Origin: Dyella mobilis
GTDB lineage: Bacteria > Pseudomonadota > Gammaproteobacteria > Xanthomonadales > Rhodanobacteraceae
Direction of reading: 5' to 3'
DNA: 64,000 nucleotides
Assembly: GCF_016904945.1 (NCBI RefSeq)
Contig: NZ_JADIKF010000040.1
Coordinates: forward strand, 1,463,806-1,527,805
The stretch's first letter is position 1. Every line of letters starts with the position of its first letter. The notes under the pieces are model-generated. The model saw only the letters and a list, made by a program, of their open reading frames with translations, was not told the DNA's origin and searched no databases. Below are positions 10,001-18,379 of this stretch, piece by piece. The position numbers were made by a program, and so were the translations under genes.

Positions 10001-10838
10001 TGCCTTGTCGCGCATCACCGGCCGCAACCATCGCCATCTCGCCGAAACACGCGAAGATGAAAAAATCCGCTACCGCGACATCCAGGCGCAGCCACGCAAG
10101 ATCATCAGCTCACCCACCTGGTCTGGCATCGAAAGCGAGCATGTCAGTTACACCGCCGGCTGGACCAATATCAACGAACTGATCCCCTGGCGCACGCTTA
10201 GCGGCCGGCAGCAGTTCTACCAGGATCATCCCTGGCTGCGCGACTTCGGCGAGGGATTCGCGCTCTATCGCCCGCCGATCGATACCCGTTCGGTCGCTGC
10301 GCTGTATGGCAAGCGCAGCAACGGCAATCCGGAGCTGACCCTGAACTTCATCACCCCACACCAGAAGTGGGGCATCCATTCCACCTATACCGACAACCTG
10401 ATCATGCTCACGCTATCGCGCGGCGGCCCGATCGTCTGGCTGTCCGAAACCGATGCGAAGCGTGCCGGGATTGTCGACAACGACTGGATCGAGTTGTTCA
10501 ACGTGAATGGCGCCATCGCTGCGCGCGCCGTGGTCAGCCAGCGCGTGCAGGAAGGCATGGTGATGATGTACCACGCGCAGGAGAAGATCGTGAATGTGCC
10601 CGGGTCGGAAATCACCGGCATGCGCGGCGGCATCCACAACTCGGTGACGCGCACGGTGCTCAAGCCCACCCACATGATCGGCGGCTACGCCCAGCTCAGC
10701 TGGGGCTTCAATTACTACGGCACGGTGGGTTCGAACCGTGACGAATTCGTGATCGTGCGCAAGATGGCCAAGGTGGACTGGATGGACAGGGTTCAACGCG
10801 AAGACCGTGAAGCACAACTCAAAAGCCGCTCGGCCTGA
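7080..10838 (+). CDS. narG: respiratory nitrate reductase alpha subunit
   Basis: Catalytic molybdenum subunit of membrane-bound nitrate reductase, reducing nitrate to nitrite on the cytoplasmic face. It is 1252 residues, as expected. The N-terminus carries the FS0 [4Fe-4S] ligands His50, Cys54, Cys58 and Cys93 (HGVNCTGSC and RGC), where NarG uses one His in place of a Cys. The Mo-bis-MGD site is marked by YDWYCDLPPSSPQTW around residue 216, whose Asp is the likely Mo ligand. There is no long Tat signal, as in other cytoplasmic NarG proteins. It is followed 12 nt later by narH. Confidence 0.98.
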   Translation: MSHFLDRLRYFSRRREPFANGLGEVRAENRQWEDGYRNRWQHDKIVRSTHGVNCTGSCSWKIYVKGGIVTWETQQTDYPRTRPGMPNHEPRGCSRGASYSWYLYSANRLKYPMIRGRLLRRWREARKNMAPVDAWAALMADPQGTDYKAARGLGGFVRANWEEALEIVAASNVHTIKQHGPDRVIGFSPIPAMSMVSFAAGARYLGLIGGTMLSFYDWYCDLPPSSPQTWGEQTDVPESADWYNAGYIIAWGSNVPQTRTPDAHFFVEARYNGTQVVAVTPDYSEVAKLSDLWLHPRQGTDAALAMAMGHVILREFFLDRQSDYFQDYCRRYTDLPLLVTLRRDGEHWIPDRYLRAGDFADALGSPGHAEWKTVGFDQHGKLVVPQGAIGFRWPGKDSPDHGKWNLEQKAADGSEIELSLSQIDHSDDVLEVAFPYFGGTPHEHFPHNEQDGDVLLRRTPVRRVATRDGELMVATVFDLLCAHYSLDRKLGGACASCYEDNIPYTPTWQQAITGVSAEHAISVARAFAANAEKTRGRSMVIIGAGMNHWFHQDMNYRSIINMLMLCGTIGVSGGGWAHYVGQEKLRPQTGWSVLAFALDWVRPPRHMNGTSFFYAHSDQWRYEKLDVDELLSPLAPRGKYGRSLIDCNVRAERMGWLPSAPQLARNPLDVARAAKQSGMEPRDYVAQSLQSGELRMACEDPDNPVNFPRNLFIWRSNLFGSSGKGHEYFLRHFLGTKHGLQGKDLGEEGGHKPEEVVWHEQAPEGKLDLVVTLDFRMSTSCLYSDIVLPTASWYEKNDLNTSDMHPFIHPLSAAVDPVWESRSDWEIFKAIAKRFSELTENQLGVEQDVMLTPILHDTAGELAQPFEVRDWKKGECPFTPGVTAPNIVFVERDYPATYARFTSLGPLLEKLGNGGKGIGWNTEEEVRGLAALNYTVEDGPTKGRPRIMSDIDAAEVILYLAPETNGQVAVKAWDALSRITGRNHRHLAETREDEKIRYRDIQAQPRKIISSPTWSGIESEHVSYTAGWTNINELIPWRTLSGRQQFYQDHPWLRDFGEGFALYRPPIDTRSVAALYGKRSNGNPELTLNFITPHQKWGIHSTYTDNLIMLTLSRGGPIVWLSETDAKRAGIVDNDWIELFNVNGAIAARAVVSQRVQEGMVMMYHAQEKIVNVPGSEITGMRGGIHNSVTRTVLKPTHMIGGYAQLSWGFNYYGTVGSNRDEFVIVRKMAKVDWMDRVQREDREAQLKSRSA

Positions 10839-10850
10839 CGGGAGAAACAC

Positions 10851-12386
10851 GTGAAGATCCGCGCGCAAATCGCGATGGTGCTGAACCTGGACAAGTGCAT
10901 CGGCTGCCATACCTGTTCGGTCACCTGCAAGAACGTATGGACCTCGCGCAAGGGCATGGAATACGCCTGGTTCAACAACGTTGAAACCAAGCCCGGCGTC
11001 GGCTATCCCAAGGACTGGGAAAACCAGGAACGCTGGCACGGCGGCTGGGTGCGCAAGCCCAATGGCAAGCTGCAACCCAAGCAAGGTGGACGGCTGGCAG
11101 TGCTGGCGAAGATTTTCGCCAACCCGCACCTGCCTGAGATCGACGACTACTACGAGCCCTTCACCTTCGACTACGAAAACCTGCAGACAGCACCCGAACT
11201 GCCGACCGCACCGGTGGCGCGCCCGATCTCGCTGGTCAGCGGGCGCACCATGGAGAAGATCGAGTGGGGGCCGAACTGGGAGGAAATCCTCGGCGGCGAG
11301 TTCGACAAGCGCAGTGCCGACTACAACTTCGAAGCCGTGCAGAAGGACATCTACGGCCAGTTCGAAAACACTTTCATGATGTACCTGCCGCGCCTGTGCG
11401 AGCACTGCCTCAATCCAGCCTGCGTGGCGTCCTGCCCTTCCGGTTCGATCTACAAGCGCGAAGAAGACGGCATCGTGCTGATCGACCAGGACAAATGCCG
11501 TGGCTGGCGCATGTGCGTCTCCGGCTGTCCTTACAAGAAGATCTATTACAACTGGACCAGCGGCAAAGCCGAGAAATGCACCTTCTGCTATCCGCGCATC
11601 GAAGCCGGCATGCCGACAGTGTGCTCGGAAACCTGCGTGGGGCGCATCCGCTACCTGGGTGTGTTGCTTTACGATGCCGACCGGATCGCCGACGCGGCGG
11701 CGGTGGAAAATCCGCACGACTTGTACCAGGCGCAACTTGACGTTTTCCTCGACCCCAACGATCCACAGGTACAGCAGCAGGCGTTGGCGGATGGCGTGCC
11801 TGAAGCATGGCTGGAAGCAGCCAGGCAATCGCCGACCTACAAGATGGCGGTGGAGTGGAAGATCGCCTTCCCACTGCATCCGGAATACCGCACCTTGCCC
11901 ATGGTCTGGTACGTGCCGCCGCTGTCGCCGATTCAGGCGCATGCGCATGCCGGCGCGATCGACAGCAAGGATGGCCTGCCGGATGTCGACTCGCTGCGCA
12001 TTCCGGTGCGCTATCTGGCCAACCTGCTCACCGCCGGCAACGAAGCGCCAGTCAGTAGCGCGCTGAAACGCCTGCTGGCCATGCGCGCATGGTTCCGCGC
12101 GCTGCAACTCGGCGATCAGCCGGACCCAGCCCTGCTGCAACAACATGGGCTGGATGTCGCGACCGTCGAAGCGATGCACCGCTACCTGGCCATCGCCAAC
12201 TATGAAGACCGCTTCGTGATTCCCACCTCGCATCGCGAAGAAGCTGAAAACGCCTACGCGTTGCGTGGCGGCTGCGGCTTCTCTTTCGGCAACGGTTGCG
12301 ACGGGGTGGAAACCGAATCCAGCCTGTTCGGTGGGCGTATGGGTCGCCGCAAGATCATCCCAATCCGCATACTGGACGACCACTGA
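10851..12386 (+). CDS. narH: respiratory nitrate reductase beta subunit
   Basis: Electron-transfer subunit carrying four iron-sulfur clusters between NarI hemes and NarG. It is 511 residues. The first cluster motif is C16-x2-C19-x2-C22-x3-C26. Downstream motifs are CEHCLNPACVASCPSG and CRGWRMCVSGCPYKK. In the last motif Trp replaces one Cys, which is the normal NarH feature that makes a [3Fe-4S] centre. The start is GTG at 10851, after a GGGAGAAAC ribosome site. It lies between narG and narJ with a 1-nt gap to narJ. Confidence 0.98.
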   Translation: MKIRAQIAMVLNLDKCIGCHTCSVTCKNVWTSRKGMEYAWFNNVETKPGVGYPKDWENQERWHGGWVRKPNGKLQPKQGGRLAVLAKIFANPHLPEIDDYYEPFTFDYENLQTAPELPTAPVARPISLVSGRTMEKIEWGPNWEEILGGEFDKRSADYNFEAVQKDIYGQFENTFMMYLPRLCEHCLNPACVASCPSGSIYKREEDGIVLIDQDKCRGWRMCVSGCPYKKIYYNWTSGKAEKCTFCYPRIEAGMPTVCSETCVGRIRYLGVLLYDADRIADAAAVENPHDLYQAQLDVFLDPNDPQVQQQALADGVPEAWLEAARQSPTYKMAVEWKIAFPLHPEYRTLPMVWYVPPLSPIQAHAHAGAIDSKDGLPDVDSLRIPVRYLANLLTAGNEAPVSSALKRLLAMRAWFRALQLGDQPDPALLQQHGLDVATVEAMHRYLAIANYEDRFVIPTSHREEAENAYALRGGCGFSFGNGCDGVETESSLFGGRMGRRKIIPIRILDDH

Positions 12387-12387
12387 G

Positions 12388-13020
12388 ATGCGCGGCGATC
12401 AAGCCATGTTGCTGCGTGCCCTGTCCGCGCTGCTTACCTATCCCGACCAGGCCTTGCACGATGCATGGAAGGAGATCGACGAGGTCATCCGTGCCGCGCG
12501 TGGTCTCTCACCCACCGTGCGCAAGGAGTTGCTGGCGCTGGTCGGCGATCTGCATCGCACCGATCCGTATGACGCGGAAGCCCGTTACGTCGACCTGTTC
12601 GATCGTGGTCGCAGCACGACGCTGAACCTGTTCGAGCACGTACATGGCGACGGTAGGGATCGCGGCCCCGCCATGCTCGACCTGCGCCAGCGCTACCTGG
12701 ATGCGGGATTGGAGCCGCTGGGCAATGAGCTGCCCGACCATCTCCCCGTCTTGCTGGAATACCTGAGCTGTCGCGATGCGGCGGAAGTGCGCGAAACCCT
12801 GGCCGATTGCGCGCACATCTTGCGCGCCATCGGTAACCGACTACTGCACAAGCAAAGCCACTACGCCGCTGTTTTCGCTGCCTTGCTGGATATCGCCGGA
12901 GTGAAGGGACTCGATCCGCACGCACCGATTCCGGCACCGGAAGACCTCGACAAGAGCTGGGAAGAACGGCCGGCTTTCGAGCCGCCCGTCCAGACGTCCA
13001 CCGCGCAACGCCCGACCTGA
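12388..13020 (+). CDS. narJ: nitrate reductase molybdenum cofactor assembly chaperone
   Basis: Cytoplasmic chaperone of the TorD/DmsD/NarJ family that holds apo-NarGH until molybdenum cofactor is inserted. The 210-residue product shows the family pattern LTYPDQALHDAW near the N-terminus and the conserved DRGRSTTLNLFEHVHGDGRD with nearby DHLPVLLEYLS. The ATG at 12388 sits 1 nt after the narH stop. The C-terminal tail is acidic and proline-rich (PIPAPEDLDKSWEERPAFEPP), as in other NarJ proteins. Confidence 0.95.
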   Translation: MRGDQAMLLRALSALLTYPDQALHDAWKEIDEVIRAARGLSPTVRKELLALVGDLHRTDPYDAEARYVDLFDRGRSTTLNLFEHVHGDGRDRGPAMLDLRQRYLDAGLEPLGNELPDHLPVLLEYLSCRDAAEVRETLADCAHILRAIGNRLLHKQSHYAAVFAALLDIAGVKGLDPHAPIPAPEDLDKSWEERPAFEPPVQTSTAQRPT

Positions 13021-13028
13021 TCCACAGG

Positions 13029-13745
13029 ATGACTGACATGAACGCGACCACCGGCTTGCAACTCTTCCTGTTCGGCATCTATCCATACATCTGCCTCTCG
13101 GTACTGCTGCTGGGCAGCCTGGTGCGATTCGACCGCGAACCGTATACGTGGAAAAGCGACTCCTCGCAGCTGCTGCGCGCCGGTGCCCTGCGCATCGGCT
13201 CCAACCTGTTCCACTACGGCATCCTGGTAGTGGTAATGGGACATTTCCTCGGCTTCCTGATGCCGCACTGGGCGATCGATTGGGCCTTGAATCCCTCGCA
13301 GCACCAACTGCTCGCCATGGTAGGCGGCGGTGTCGCGGGCGTGGTGGCGATCATCGGGCTGAGCATGCTGATCTATCGCCGGATTGCCGATCCGCGCATT
13401 CGCCGCAACAGCCGCAAGTGGGATTTCACCATCGTCTTCATGTTGTGGCTGCAACTGCTGCTTGGCCTGATCACTGTGCCCTTGTCGGCGCAGCACGTGG
13501 ACGGTGCCGAGTTCGAAATCCTCACCACCTACGTCAAGGGCATCGTGACCTTCCAGAGCGGCGTCGCCGGACTTCTGCTACAAGTTCCTTGGGTTTACCG
13601 CGTTCACATCCTGCTTGGCTTCACCATCTTCCTGGTCTCGCCGTTTACCCGCATGGTGCACATCTGGAGCGGCGTCGGCACCCTGGCCTATCTGTTCCGC
13701 CCGTATCAACTGGTGCGTACACGCAAACGCGAGGTGCGCACGTGA
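13029..13745 (+). CDS. narI: respiratory nitrate reductase gamma subunit
   Basis: Diheme cytochrome b membrane anchor that oxidises quinol and passes electrons to NarH. The 238-residue product has five helices. Likely heme-ligating histidines are in SNLFHYGILVVVMGHFLGF and in RVHILLGF and RMVHIWSG, as expected for NarI. The stop overlaps the GTG start of the next gene in a GTGA junction, which points to translational coupling with the parvulin gene. Confidence 0.96.
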   Translation: MTDMNATTGLQLFLFGIYPYICLSVLLLGSLVRFDREPYTWKSDSSQLLRAGALRIGSNLFHYGILVVVMGHFLGFLMPHWAIDWALNPSQHQLLAMVGGGVAGVVAIIGLSMLIYRRIADPRIRRNSRKWDFTIVFMLWLQLLLGLITVPLSAQHVDGAEFEILTTYVKGIVTFQSGVAGLLLQVPWVYRVHILLGFTIFLVSPFTRMVHIWSGVGTLAYLFRPYQLVRTRKREVRT

Positions 13746-14458
13746 CGATCCTGGTCAATGGTGTCGAAGTGCAGGAGCAGGATTGGCCCTCGCCACAACT
13801 GGCCGCCGCGCATGAGTTGCTGCGCCAGCATGCAGTGATGCGCGGCTGGCTCGATGACGATGCTGCGCCGGAATTGGTGGAGCAAGCCATCGAGCGCGTA
13901 CTGGCGGAAGAGGTCCACGTACCCGATCCCGACGAAGCTGCCTGCCGGCGTTACTACGCGCAGCATCTGCCGCGCTATCGCAGCGGCGAGCTGGTATCCG
14001 CGCGCCACATCCTGCTCCAGATCACACCCGGTACATCGGTCCCTGCCATGCGTGCCGTTGCTGAAGCCATGCTGGGCGAGCTTCGCGCACAACCGGAGCT
14101 GTTCGCCGAACGCGCACGCAGCCAATCCAACTGCCCATCCGGCGAACTCGGCGGCGAGCTGGGCCAGTTGCAGCGCGGCGCCACCGTGCCCGAATTCGAG
14201 CAGGCGCTGTTCGAGGATGCGCCACTGGGCGTGCTGCCGCGACTGGTAAAGACCCGCTTCGGCTTCCACATCGTAGCGGTGGACCAACGCATTCCCGGCG
14301 TGCAACTGCCCTTCGAGCACGTCCGCGAACGCGTTGCCGAGGATCTGCGTCGGGAAGCCGAGACTTTGGCCATCCATCAATACGTGCGCGTGATCGCCGG
14401 CAAGGCGCAGTTGCAAGGGGTCGAGCTCGATGCCGCTTCCTCGCCGCTGGTGCAATGA
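13742..14458 (+). CDS. parvulin-type peptidyl-prolyl isomerase of the nar operon
   Basis: A 238-residue PpiC/NifM-like protein. The middle (roughly residues 80-185) is a parvulin rotamase domain with ARHILLQI, the conserved FAERARSQSNCPSGELGGELG and RGATVPEFEQALF, ending in KTRFGFHIVAVD. There is no signal peptide, so it should act in the cytoplasm. A PpiC-like gene follows narI in several nitrate reducers, for example PA3871 in Pseudomonas aeruginosa, which suggests a role in folding or cofactor loading of NarGHI. It starts at a GTG overlapping narI and overlaps the next gene by ATGA. Confidence 0.88.
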   Translation: MTILVNGVEVQEQDWPSPQLAAAHELLRQHAVMRGWLDDDAAPELVEQAIERVLAEEVHVPDPDEAACRRYYAQHLPRYRSGELVSARHILLQITPGTSVPAMRAVAEAMLGELRAQPELFAERARSQSNCPSGELGGELGQLQRGATVPEFEQALFEDAPLGVLPRLVKTRFGFHIVAVDQRIPGVQLPFEHVRERVAEDLRREAETLAIHQYVRVIAGKAQLQGVELDAASSPLVQ

Positions 14459-15030
14459 CGACGCCGGTCGGCGCTATGCCATTTAGCTCAGGCGAGAGTC
14501 ACGCGCCCGATGACATGCGCGCCCTGGTTGTCATGGGCGTGTCCGGTTCCGGCAAATCGACCGTTGCTCAGGCCCTTTGCTCGCGTTCCGGTGCAACCAT
14601 GATCGAAGGCGATCAATTCCATCCCGCACGCAACGTCCAGAAGATGCAGGCAGGCATTCCGCTCAACGATGAGGACAGGCAGGGCTGGCTCGAGTTGCTG
14701 GTAAAAGCCGCCAACGAACGCCTTGCCACGACACAGCACGTCGTCGTGGCCTGCTCGGCACTCAAGCGAAGTTATCGCGAAACGCTGCAGCAAGGTATTC
14801 CCTACATCGGCTTCGTCTTCCTGGCACTGAGCGAAGCGGAAGCCACGCAACGCGTCACTCATCGCCCCGGACATTTCATGCCCGCCTCCCTGGTGCGCAG
14901 CCAGTTCGACGATTTGGAACCGCCCCACGACGAAGCAAATGTGCTGACGCTTTCGGCCACCCAGCCAGTCACCGACATCGTCGATGAGGTGATGGCCTGG
15001 TGGCCGCGAACGCTAGATACCGGAAGTTGA
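14455..15030 (+). CDS. gntK: gluconokinase
   Basis: Phosphorylates D-gluconate to 6-phosphogluconate for the Entner-Doudoroff or pentose phosphate pathways. The 191-residue product has the P-loop GVSGSGKST at residues 28-36 and the family motifs EGDQFHPARNVQKM, GIPLNDEDRQGWL and CSALKRSYRE. It starts at an ATG overlapping the stop of the parvulin gene (ATGA). A second ATG at 14515 (MRALVVMGVSGSG) would give the usual family length and is a possible alternative. Its place at the end of the nar operon looks fortuitous, perhaps sharing transcription only. Confidence 0.9.
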   Translation: MTTPVGAMPFSSGESHAPDDMRALVVMGVSGSGKSTVAQALCSRSGATMIEGDQFHPARNVQKMQAGIPLNDEDRQGWLELLVKAANERLATTQHVVVACSALKRSYRETLQQGIPYIGFVFLALSEAEATQRVTHRPGHFMPASLVRSQFDDLEPPHDEANVLTLSATQPVTDIVDEVMAWWPRTLDTGS

Positions 15031-15038
15031 CGCCTCGA

Positions 15039-15950
15039 CTACGCACACACCTGCTGCTTGCGCATGGGCCACGGCACCCATTTCAGATTGACACCCAGCG
15101 TACCCAGCACGATCAGCACCAGACCCGCCATCTGTACCGGCACCAACCGGTGCCCGTAGATCAGGAAATCCAGCAGCAACGCCACCAGCGGATAGACAAA
15201 CGCCATCACCGCAATCGTCACCACCGGCAAGCGCGAGTAGGACGAATAGAACAACACATACACAATGCCGCTGTGGATCACGCCCAGGCCAAGCAGCCAG
15301 CCCCAGTGCCAGCCAAGATGAAAAACCTGCGGACTGGAAAATCCGGCCAGCATGGCAACGCCAACCCAGCACTGGATCATGACCAGCGCAAACGGACGTT
15401 GCTTGCCGATTTCCCGTGACATCAACAAAGAGGTGCCGCAGAGCACCGCCGCCAGCAAGGTCAGGCCGATGCCGGCAAGATAATGGGGATCGGCATGGCG
15501 CCACAGCCGCAAAGGATCAGCCGAACACGCCACGCCGGCAAACCCCACCAGCACCCACAGCAGATCCGCCGGACGCGTTCGCTCACCTTGCAACACGGTC
15601 GCGAGTATCAGCATCACGAACGGATAGAAGTGATACACCATGGTCGCCACGCCGATCGACGAACGCGCCATGCCCGCAAAGAGCGCTACCCAATTGAGCA
15701 CGAGCAGCACGCCGCTGAACAGGGCTCCGCGCAACAACGCACGGTCTTGCAGCACACCTCGCAGATGGCCGCGCGCCAATCCCCAGGCAAGCAAAAACAA
15801 ACCGCCGAACAGGCAACGGTAGAACACGGCTGTCACCACGTCCTGGCCGCTCTCCGCCACAAACACGCCAACCGAACCGATCAGCAACTCGCCGAGCAGC
15901 AGTCGACCCAGCGCGGCACGGGCCGGATCGGTGTGTGAGATCGGGGTCAT
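15039..15950 (-). CDS. EamA/DMT-family transporter
   Basis: A 303-residue inner-membrane protein with about ten helices arranged as two EamA repeats. The first repeat contains FYRCLFGGLFLLAWGLA, the second LPVVTIAVMAFVYPLVALLLDF. Members export amino acids or metabolites; the substrate is unknown. The ATG at 15950 follows a good ribosome site (GAGGAGATGCC). It is divergent from a MocR-type regulator only 99 bp away, and the pairing suggests the regulator controls it. It converges with gntK. Confidence 0.88.
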   Translation of the reverse strand: MTPISHTDPARAALGRLLLGELLIGSVGVFVAESGQDVVTAVFYRCLFGGLFLLAWGLARGHLRGVLQDRALLRGALFSGVLLVLNWVALFAGMARSSIGVATMVYHFYPFVMLILATVLQGERTRPADLLWVLVGFAGVACSADPLRLWRHADPHYLAGIGLTLLAAVLCGTSLLMSREIGKQRPFALVMIQCWVGVAMLAGFSSPQVFHLGWHWGWLLGLGVIHSGIVYVLFYSSYSRLPVVTIAVMAFVYPLVALLLDFLIYGHRLVPVQMAGLVLIVLGTLGVNLKWVPWPMRKQQVCA

Positions 15951-15995
15951 GGCATCTCCTCTTGCGGTGAAGATCAGCCTACGCCCGCTCTCGCA

Positions 15996-16038
15996 ACCAA
16001 TACAGATTCAGATATGATGAATTTTGACCAGTACAGAT
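15996..16038. promoter_or_regulatory. direct-repeat operator in the EamA-MocR divergent region
   Basis: Two direct repeats of 12 bp, ACCAATACAGAT (15996-16007) and ACCAGTACAGAT (16027-16038), differ at one position and start 31 bp apart, about three helical turns. They lie in the 99-bp gap between the EamA gene and the MocR regulator, ending 11 bp before the regulator start. Tandem direct repeats of this kind are typical binding sites of MocR/GntR-aminotransferase regulators. Confidence 0.6.
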
Positions 16039-16049
16039 GAGATGCCGTC

Positions 16050-17456
16050 ATGCTGCTCTACGAACAACTGGCCGACCAGTTGCGCACGCAGATCGCACAG
16101 GGCGCGCTGCGCGCCGGCGAACGGCTGCCATCGATTCGGCAACTGGCCAGCAGCCATGGCGTAAGCGCAGCGACCGCGGTACAGGCTTGCCTGCAACTGG
16201 AACGCGAAGGGATCGCGCAGGCAAGGCCGCGCTCCGGTTACTTCGTGCAGGCCGCCGCCACGGCAACACCCGCGACACGCCCCTCCCGCCGACGCGCACC
16301 GGGCGCGGTAAGCAACCCGATGTTGCAAGACGTGCTGGACATGCTCTCGCGCGACGACTTGTTGCCGTTGCACAGCGCGACATTGGCTCCGGAGTTATTG
16401 CCGCAGTCCGGAATCACGGCCGCCTTATCACATTGCTTGCGGCACGCGCCGCTGGCGGCGCTCGACTACGCCCCGCCGCAAGGCCATCTGGCATTGCGGC
16501 GACAGATCACGCAGCGCTATGCCCAGCTCGGTGCGTCGGTATCCCCGGATGAAATCGTCATCACTGCCGGGGCGATGGAAGCGATCAGCCTGACCTTGCG
16601 CACCCTGACTCAGCCCGGTGACGTGGTGCTGGTGGAATCCCCCACTTACCACGGCATCCTGCAGGCTATTGCCGCGCTGCACTTGAAAGTGCTGGAGGTA
16701 CCGAATCTCCCCGAACGTGGCATCGACGTCGAGCGTCTCGATCAGCTCCTGCAAAAACACCAGGTACGTGCCGCGGTGCTGGTGCCGAATTTCAACAACC
16801 CGCTCGGCAGCTTGACCGGCGACGACGCCAAACGAAGCTTGCTGGCCAGCTGTGCACGGCACGGCACCATCGTTATCGAAGATGACATCTATGGCGAACT
16901 GGCGTGGTCCGGGCAACGGCCGTCTCCTTTGCGCCGTCTGGACCGCCACGGCATCGTGGTGACGTGCAGTTCGTTTTCGAAAATTCTGCCGCCGGGTTTG
17001 CGCGTGGGCTGGATAGTCGGCGCAGACTGGACCGACGCGCTGGTGCGCGCCAAATACTTTTCCACGGTGGGCGGTGCAAGCCTGCAGCAGCTTGCACTCG
17101 CCCATTACCTGCAGCGACACGATCTGGAACGCCACCTGCGCCGCCTGCGCAAGGCGCTGGCGGACAATGCGCAACGGCTGCGCGAAGGCATCGCTCGCTA
17201 CTGGCCGGCCGAAACACGCACCTGTAATCCGAGCGGGGGATTATCCCTGTGGCTGCAGCTGCCACAGGACATCGACACCTACGCCACCTTCGAAGCCGCA
17301 CTGGCCGAAGGCATCGGCACTTCGCCCGGCACTTTGTTCTCCAGTCGAGGCGACTATGCAGACTGCCTGCGATTGAGTTGCGGATTGCCGTGGAGCGAAA
17401 CTCTCGACCGGGCACTGCTGCGCCTGGGAAAACTTGCAGCAAAAAACAGGCGCTAA
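16050..17456 (+). CDS. MocR-family transcriptional regulator (GntR-HTH plus aminotransferase fold)
   Basis: A 468-residue fusion of an N-terminal winged-helix GntR domain (about residues 1-70, with ERLPSIRQLASSHGVSAATA) and a class I aminotransferase domain. The PLP lysine is probably Lys311 in SSFSKILPPG; other PLP-site features are NFNNPLGS and EDDIYGEL. Such proteins sense PLP or amino acids and regulate transport or vitamin B6 genes. It is divergent from an EamA exporter, with tandem operator-like repeats in between, so a local regulator of that exporter is the best guess. Confidence 0.92.
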   Translation: MLLYEQLADQLRTQIAQGALRAGERLPSIRQLASSHGVSAATAVQACLQLEREGIAQARPRSGYFVQAAATATPATRPSRRRAPGAVSNPMLQDVLDMLSRDDLLPLHSATLAPELLPQSGITAALSHCLRHAPLAALDYAPPQGHLALRRQITQRYAQLGASVSPDEIVITAGAMEAISLTLRTLTQPGDVVLVESPTYHGILQAIAALHLKVLEVPNLPERGIDVERLDQLLQKHQVRAAVLVPNFNNPLGSLTGDDAKRSLLASCARHGTIVIEDDIYGELAWSGQRPSPLRRLDRHGIVVTCSSFSKILPPGLRVGWIVGADWTDALVRAKYFSTVGGASLQQLALAHYLQRHDLERHLRRLRKALADNAQRLREGIARYWPAETRTCNPSGGLSLWLQLPQDIDTYATFEAALAEGIGTSPGTLFSSRGDYADCLRLSCGLPWSETLDRALLRLGKLAAKNRR

Positions 17457-17471
17457 AGTGTTTGCCGGCTT

Positions 17472-17861
17472 TTATGCCGGCGTTTCGGCGTCACAGACCT
17501 GCGACAACTGAAAGACGTTTCCTTCCGGATCCTCGCCGTCGCAAAGCAAATAAGGGAAGCCGCCATAGCGCTTCAGCTCTCGCATGCGCACACCCTTGCC
17601 CACCAGCTTCTCGCGCAGCTCGACCAGGCCCGACTCGACCGAGAAAACAATCTTTACATTGGAAGCCGTGCTTTGCAGCTCCATTTCCCGATAGGGCTTT
17701 CCCACCCGGTGCAGCGCCAATTCAATATCTCCGGCTTTCAATACCGCCCACTCGCCTTCGATCTCCTCGCAGACATCTAGAGAGAGGTGTTCTTGATAGA
17801 ACGAACGCAGCCGGCTCACGTCGCGTACGTAAAAGATCACCCTCGACAGCATTGGCTTCAC
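17472..17861 (-). CDS. VOC-superfamily protein (glyoxalase/bleomycin-resistance fold)
   Basis: A 129-residue single-domain VOC protein: VIFYVRDVSRLRSFYQEHLSL at the start and the C-terminal DGEDPEGNVFQLSQ with the conserved Glu before the last strand. The substrate is unknown. I chose the GTG at 17861 because AAGGAG lies 6 nt upstream; a longer reading from 17957 adds a basic segment that does not look like part of the fold. It converges with the MocR gene, and a small GCCGGC inverted repeat (17464-17481) covers its stop codon and may end transcription of both. Confidence 0.8.
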   Translation of the reverse strand: MKPMLSRVIFYVRDVSRLRSFYQEHLSLDVCEEIEGEWAVLKAGDIELALHRVGKPYREMELQSTASNVKIVFSVESGLVELREKLVGKGVRMRELKRYGGFPYLLCDGEDPEGNVFQLSQVCDAETPA

Positions 17862-17962
17862 GCAAATCTCCTTATATTGGGCATCAGGAAGTATTGAACT
17901 TTGAGCCTTCGCCATTTTTTCCGGCGACTTACGGCGCCGCTTCGTGGCGCGCACCATGGGCG

Positions 17963-18379
17963 CTAATTGAAAAAACCGACGTGAAACTTGAGAACAATGA
18001 CGTCGTTGCGAATCAAAGCGTAATAGTACGGATCGCCAACGTCTTTTGATCGAGCTGCGCTCAAACAGTTCACTGCACGCAATTCATCCCCAGGCTGAAA
18101 GTTCTTAGTGATCTCGATCCAATCCTGATTCCTCTCCGGATTCGGATTACCAACTCTTTTCGCATCGTCGATGACCTCGGCCTGGCTCAACGGAACGGAC
18201 ACTTTGCAGTCCGGCAAGCCGAGTTTTTGCGCTATCGACCTTGGCTCAACCCTCAAATCAGTTGGCCCAGAAGCGCAGCCGGCAACTGCAAGCGCGATTG
18301 CGACAACAATCACAAGCTCCCTATGCTCCAAAAAATTTGAAAATTTTTCGTTTAGTGGATTGCGTCTGAAATTGGTCAT
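17963..18379 (-). CDS. hypothetical lipoprotein
   Basis: About 138 residues from the ATG at 18379, with no family I recognise. It carries a hydrophobic segment ending in a lipobox (VVAIALAVAGC), so it is probably a lipoprotein. The mature part has two cysteines (LPDCKV and AVNCLSA) that could form a disulfide. The N-terminal stretch before the signal is long (about 23 residues), so the true start may be a GTG just before the hydrophobic segment, which has AGGGAG upstream. It is visibly more AT-rich than its neighbours, a hint of recent acquisition. Confidence 0.5.
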   Translation of the reverse strand: MTNFRRNPLNEKFSNFLEHRELVIVVAIALAVAGCASGPTDLRVEPRSIAQKLGLPDCKVSVPLSQAEVIDDAKRVGNPNPERNQDWIEITKNFQPGDELRAVNCLSAARSKDVGDPYYYALIRNDVIVLKFHVGFFN

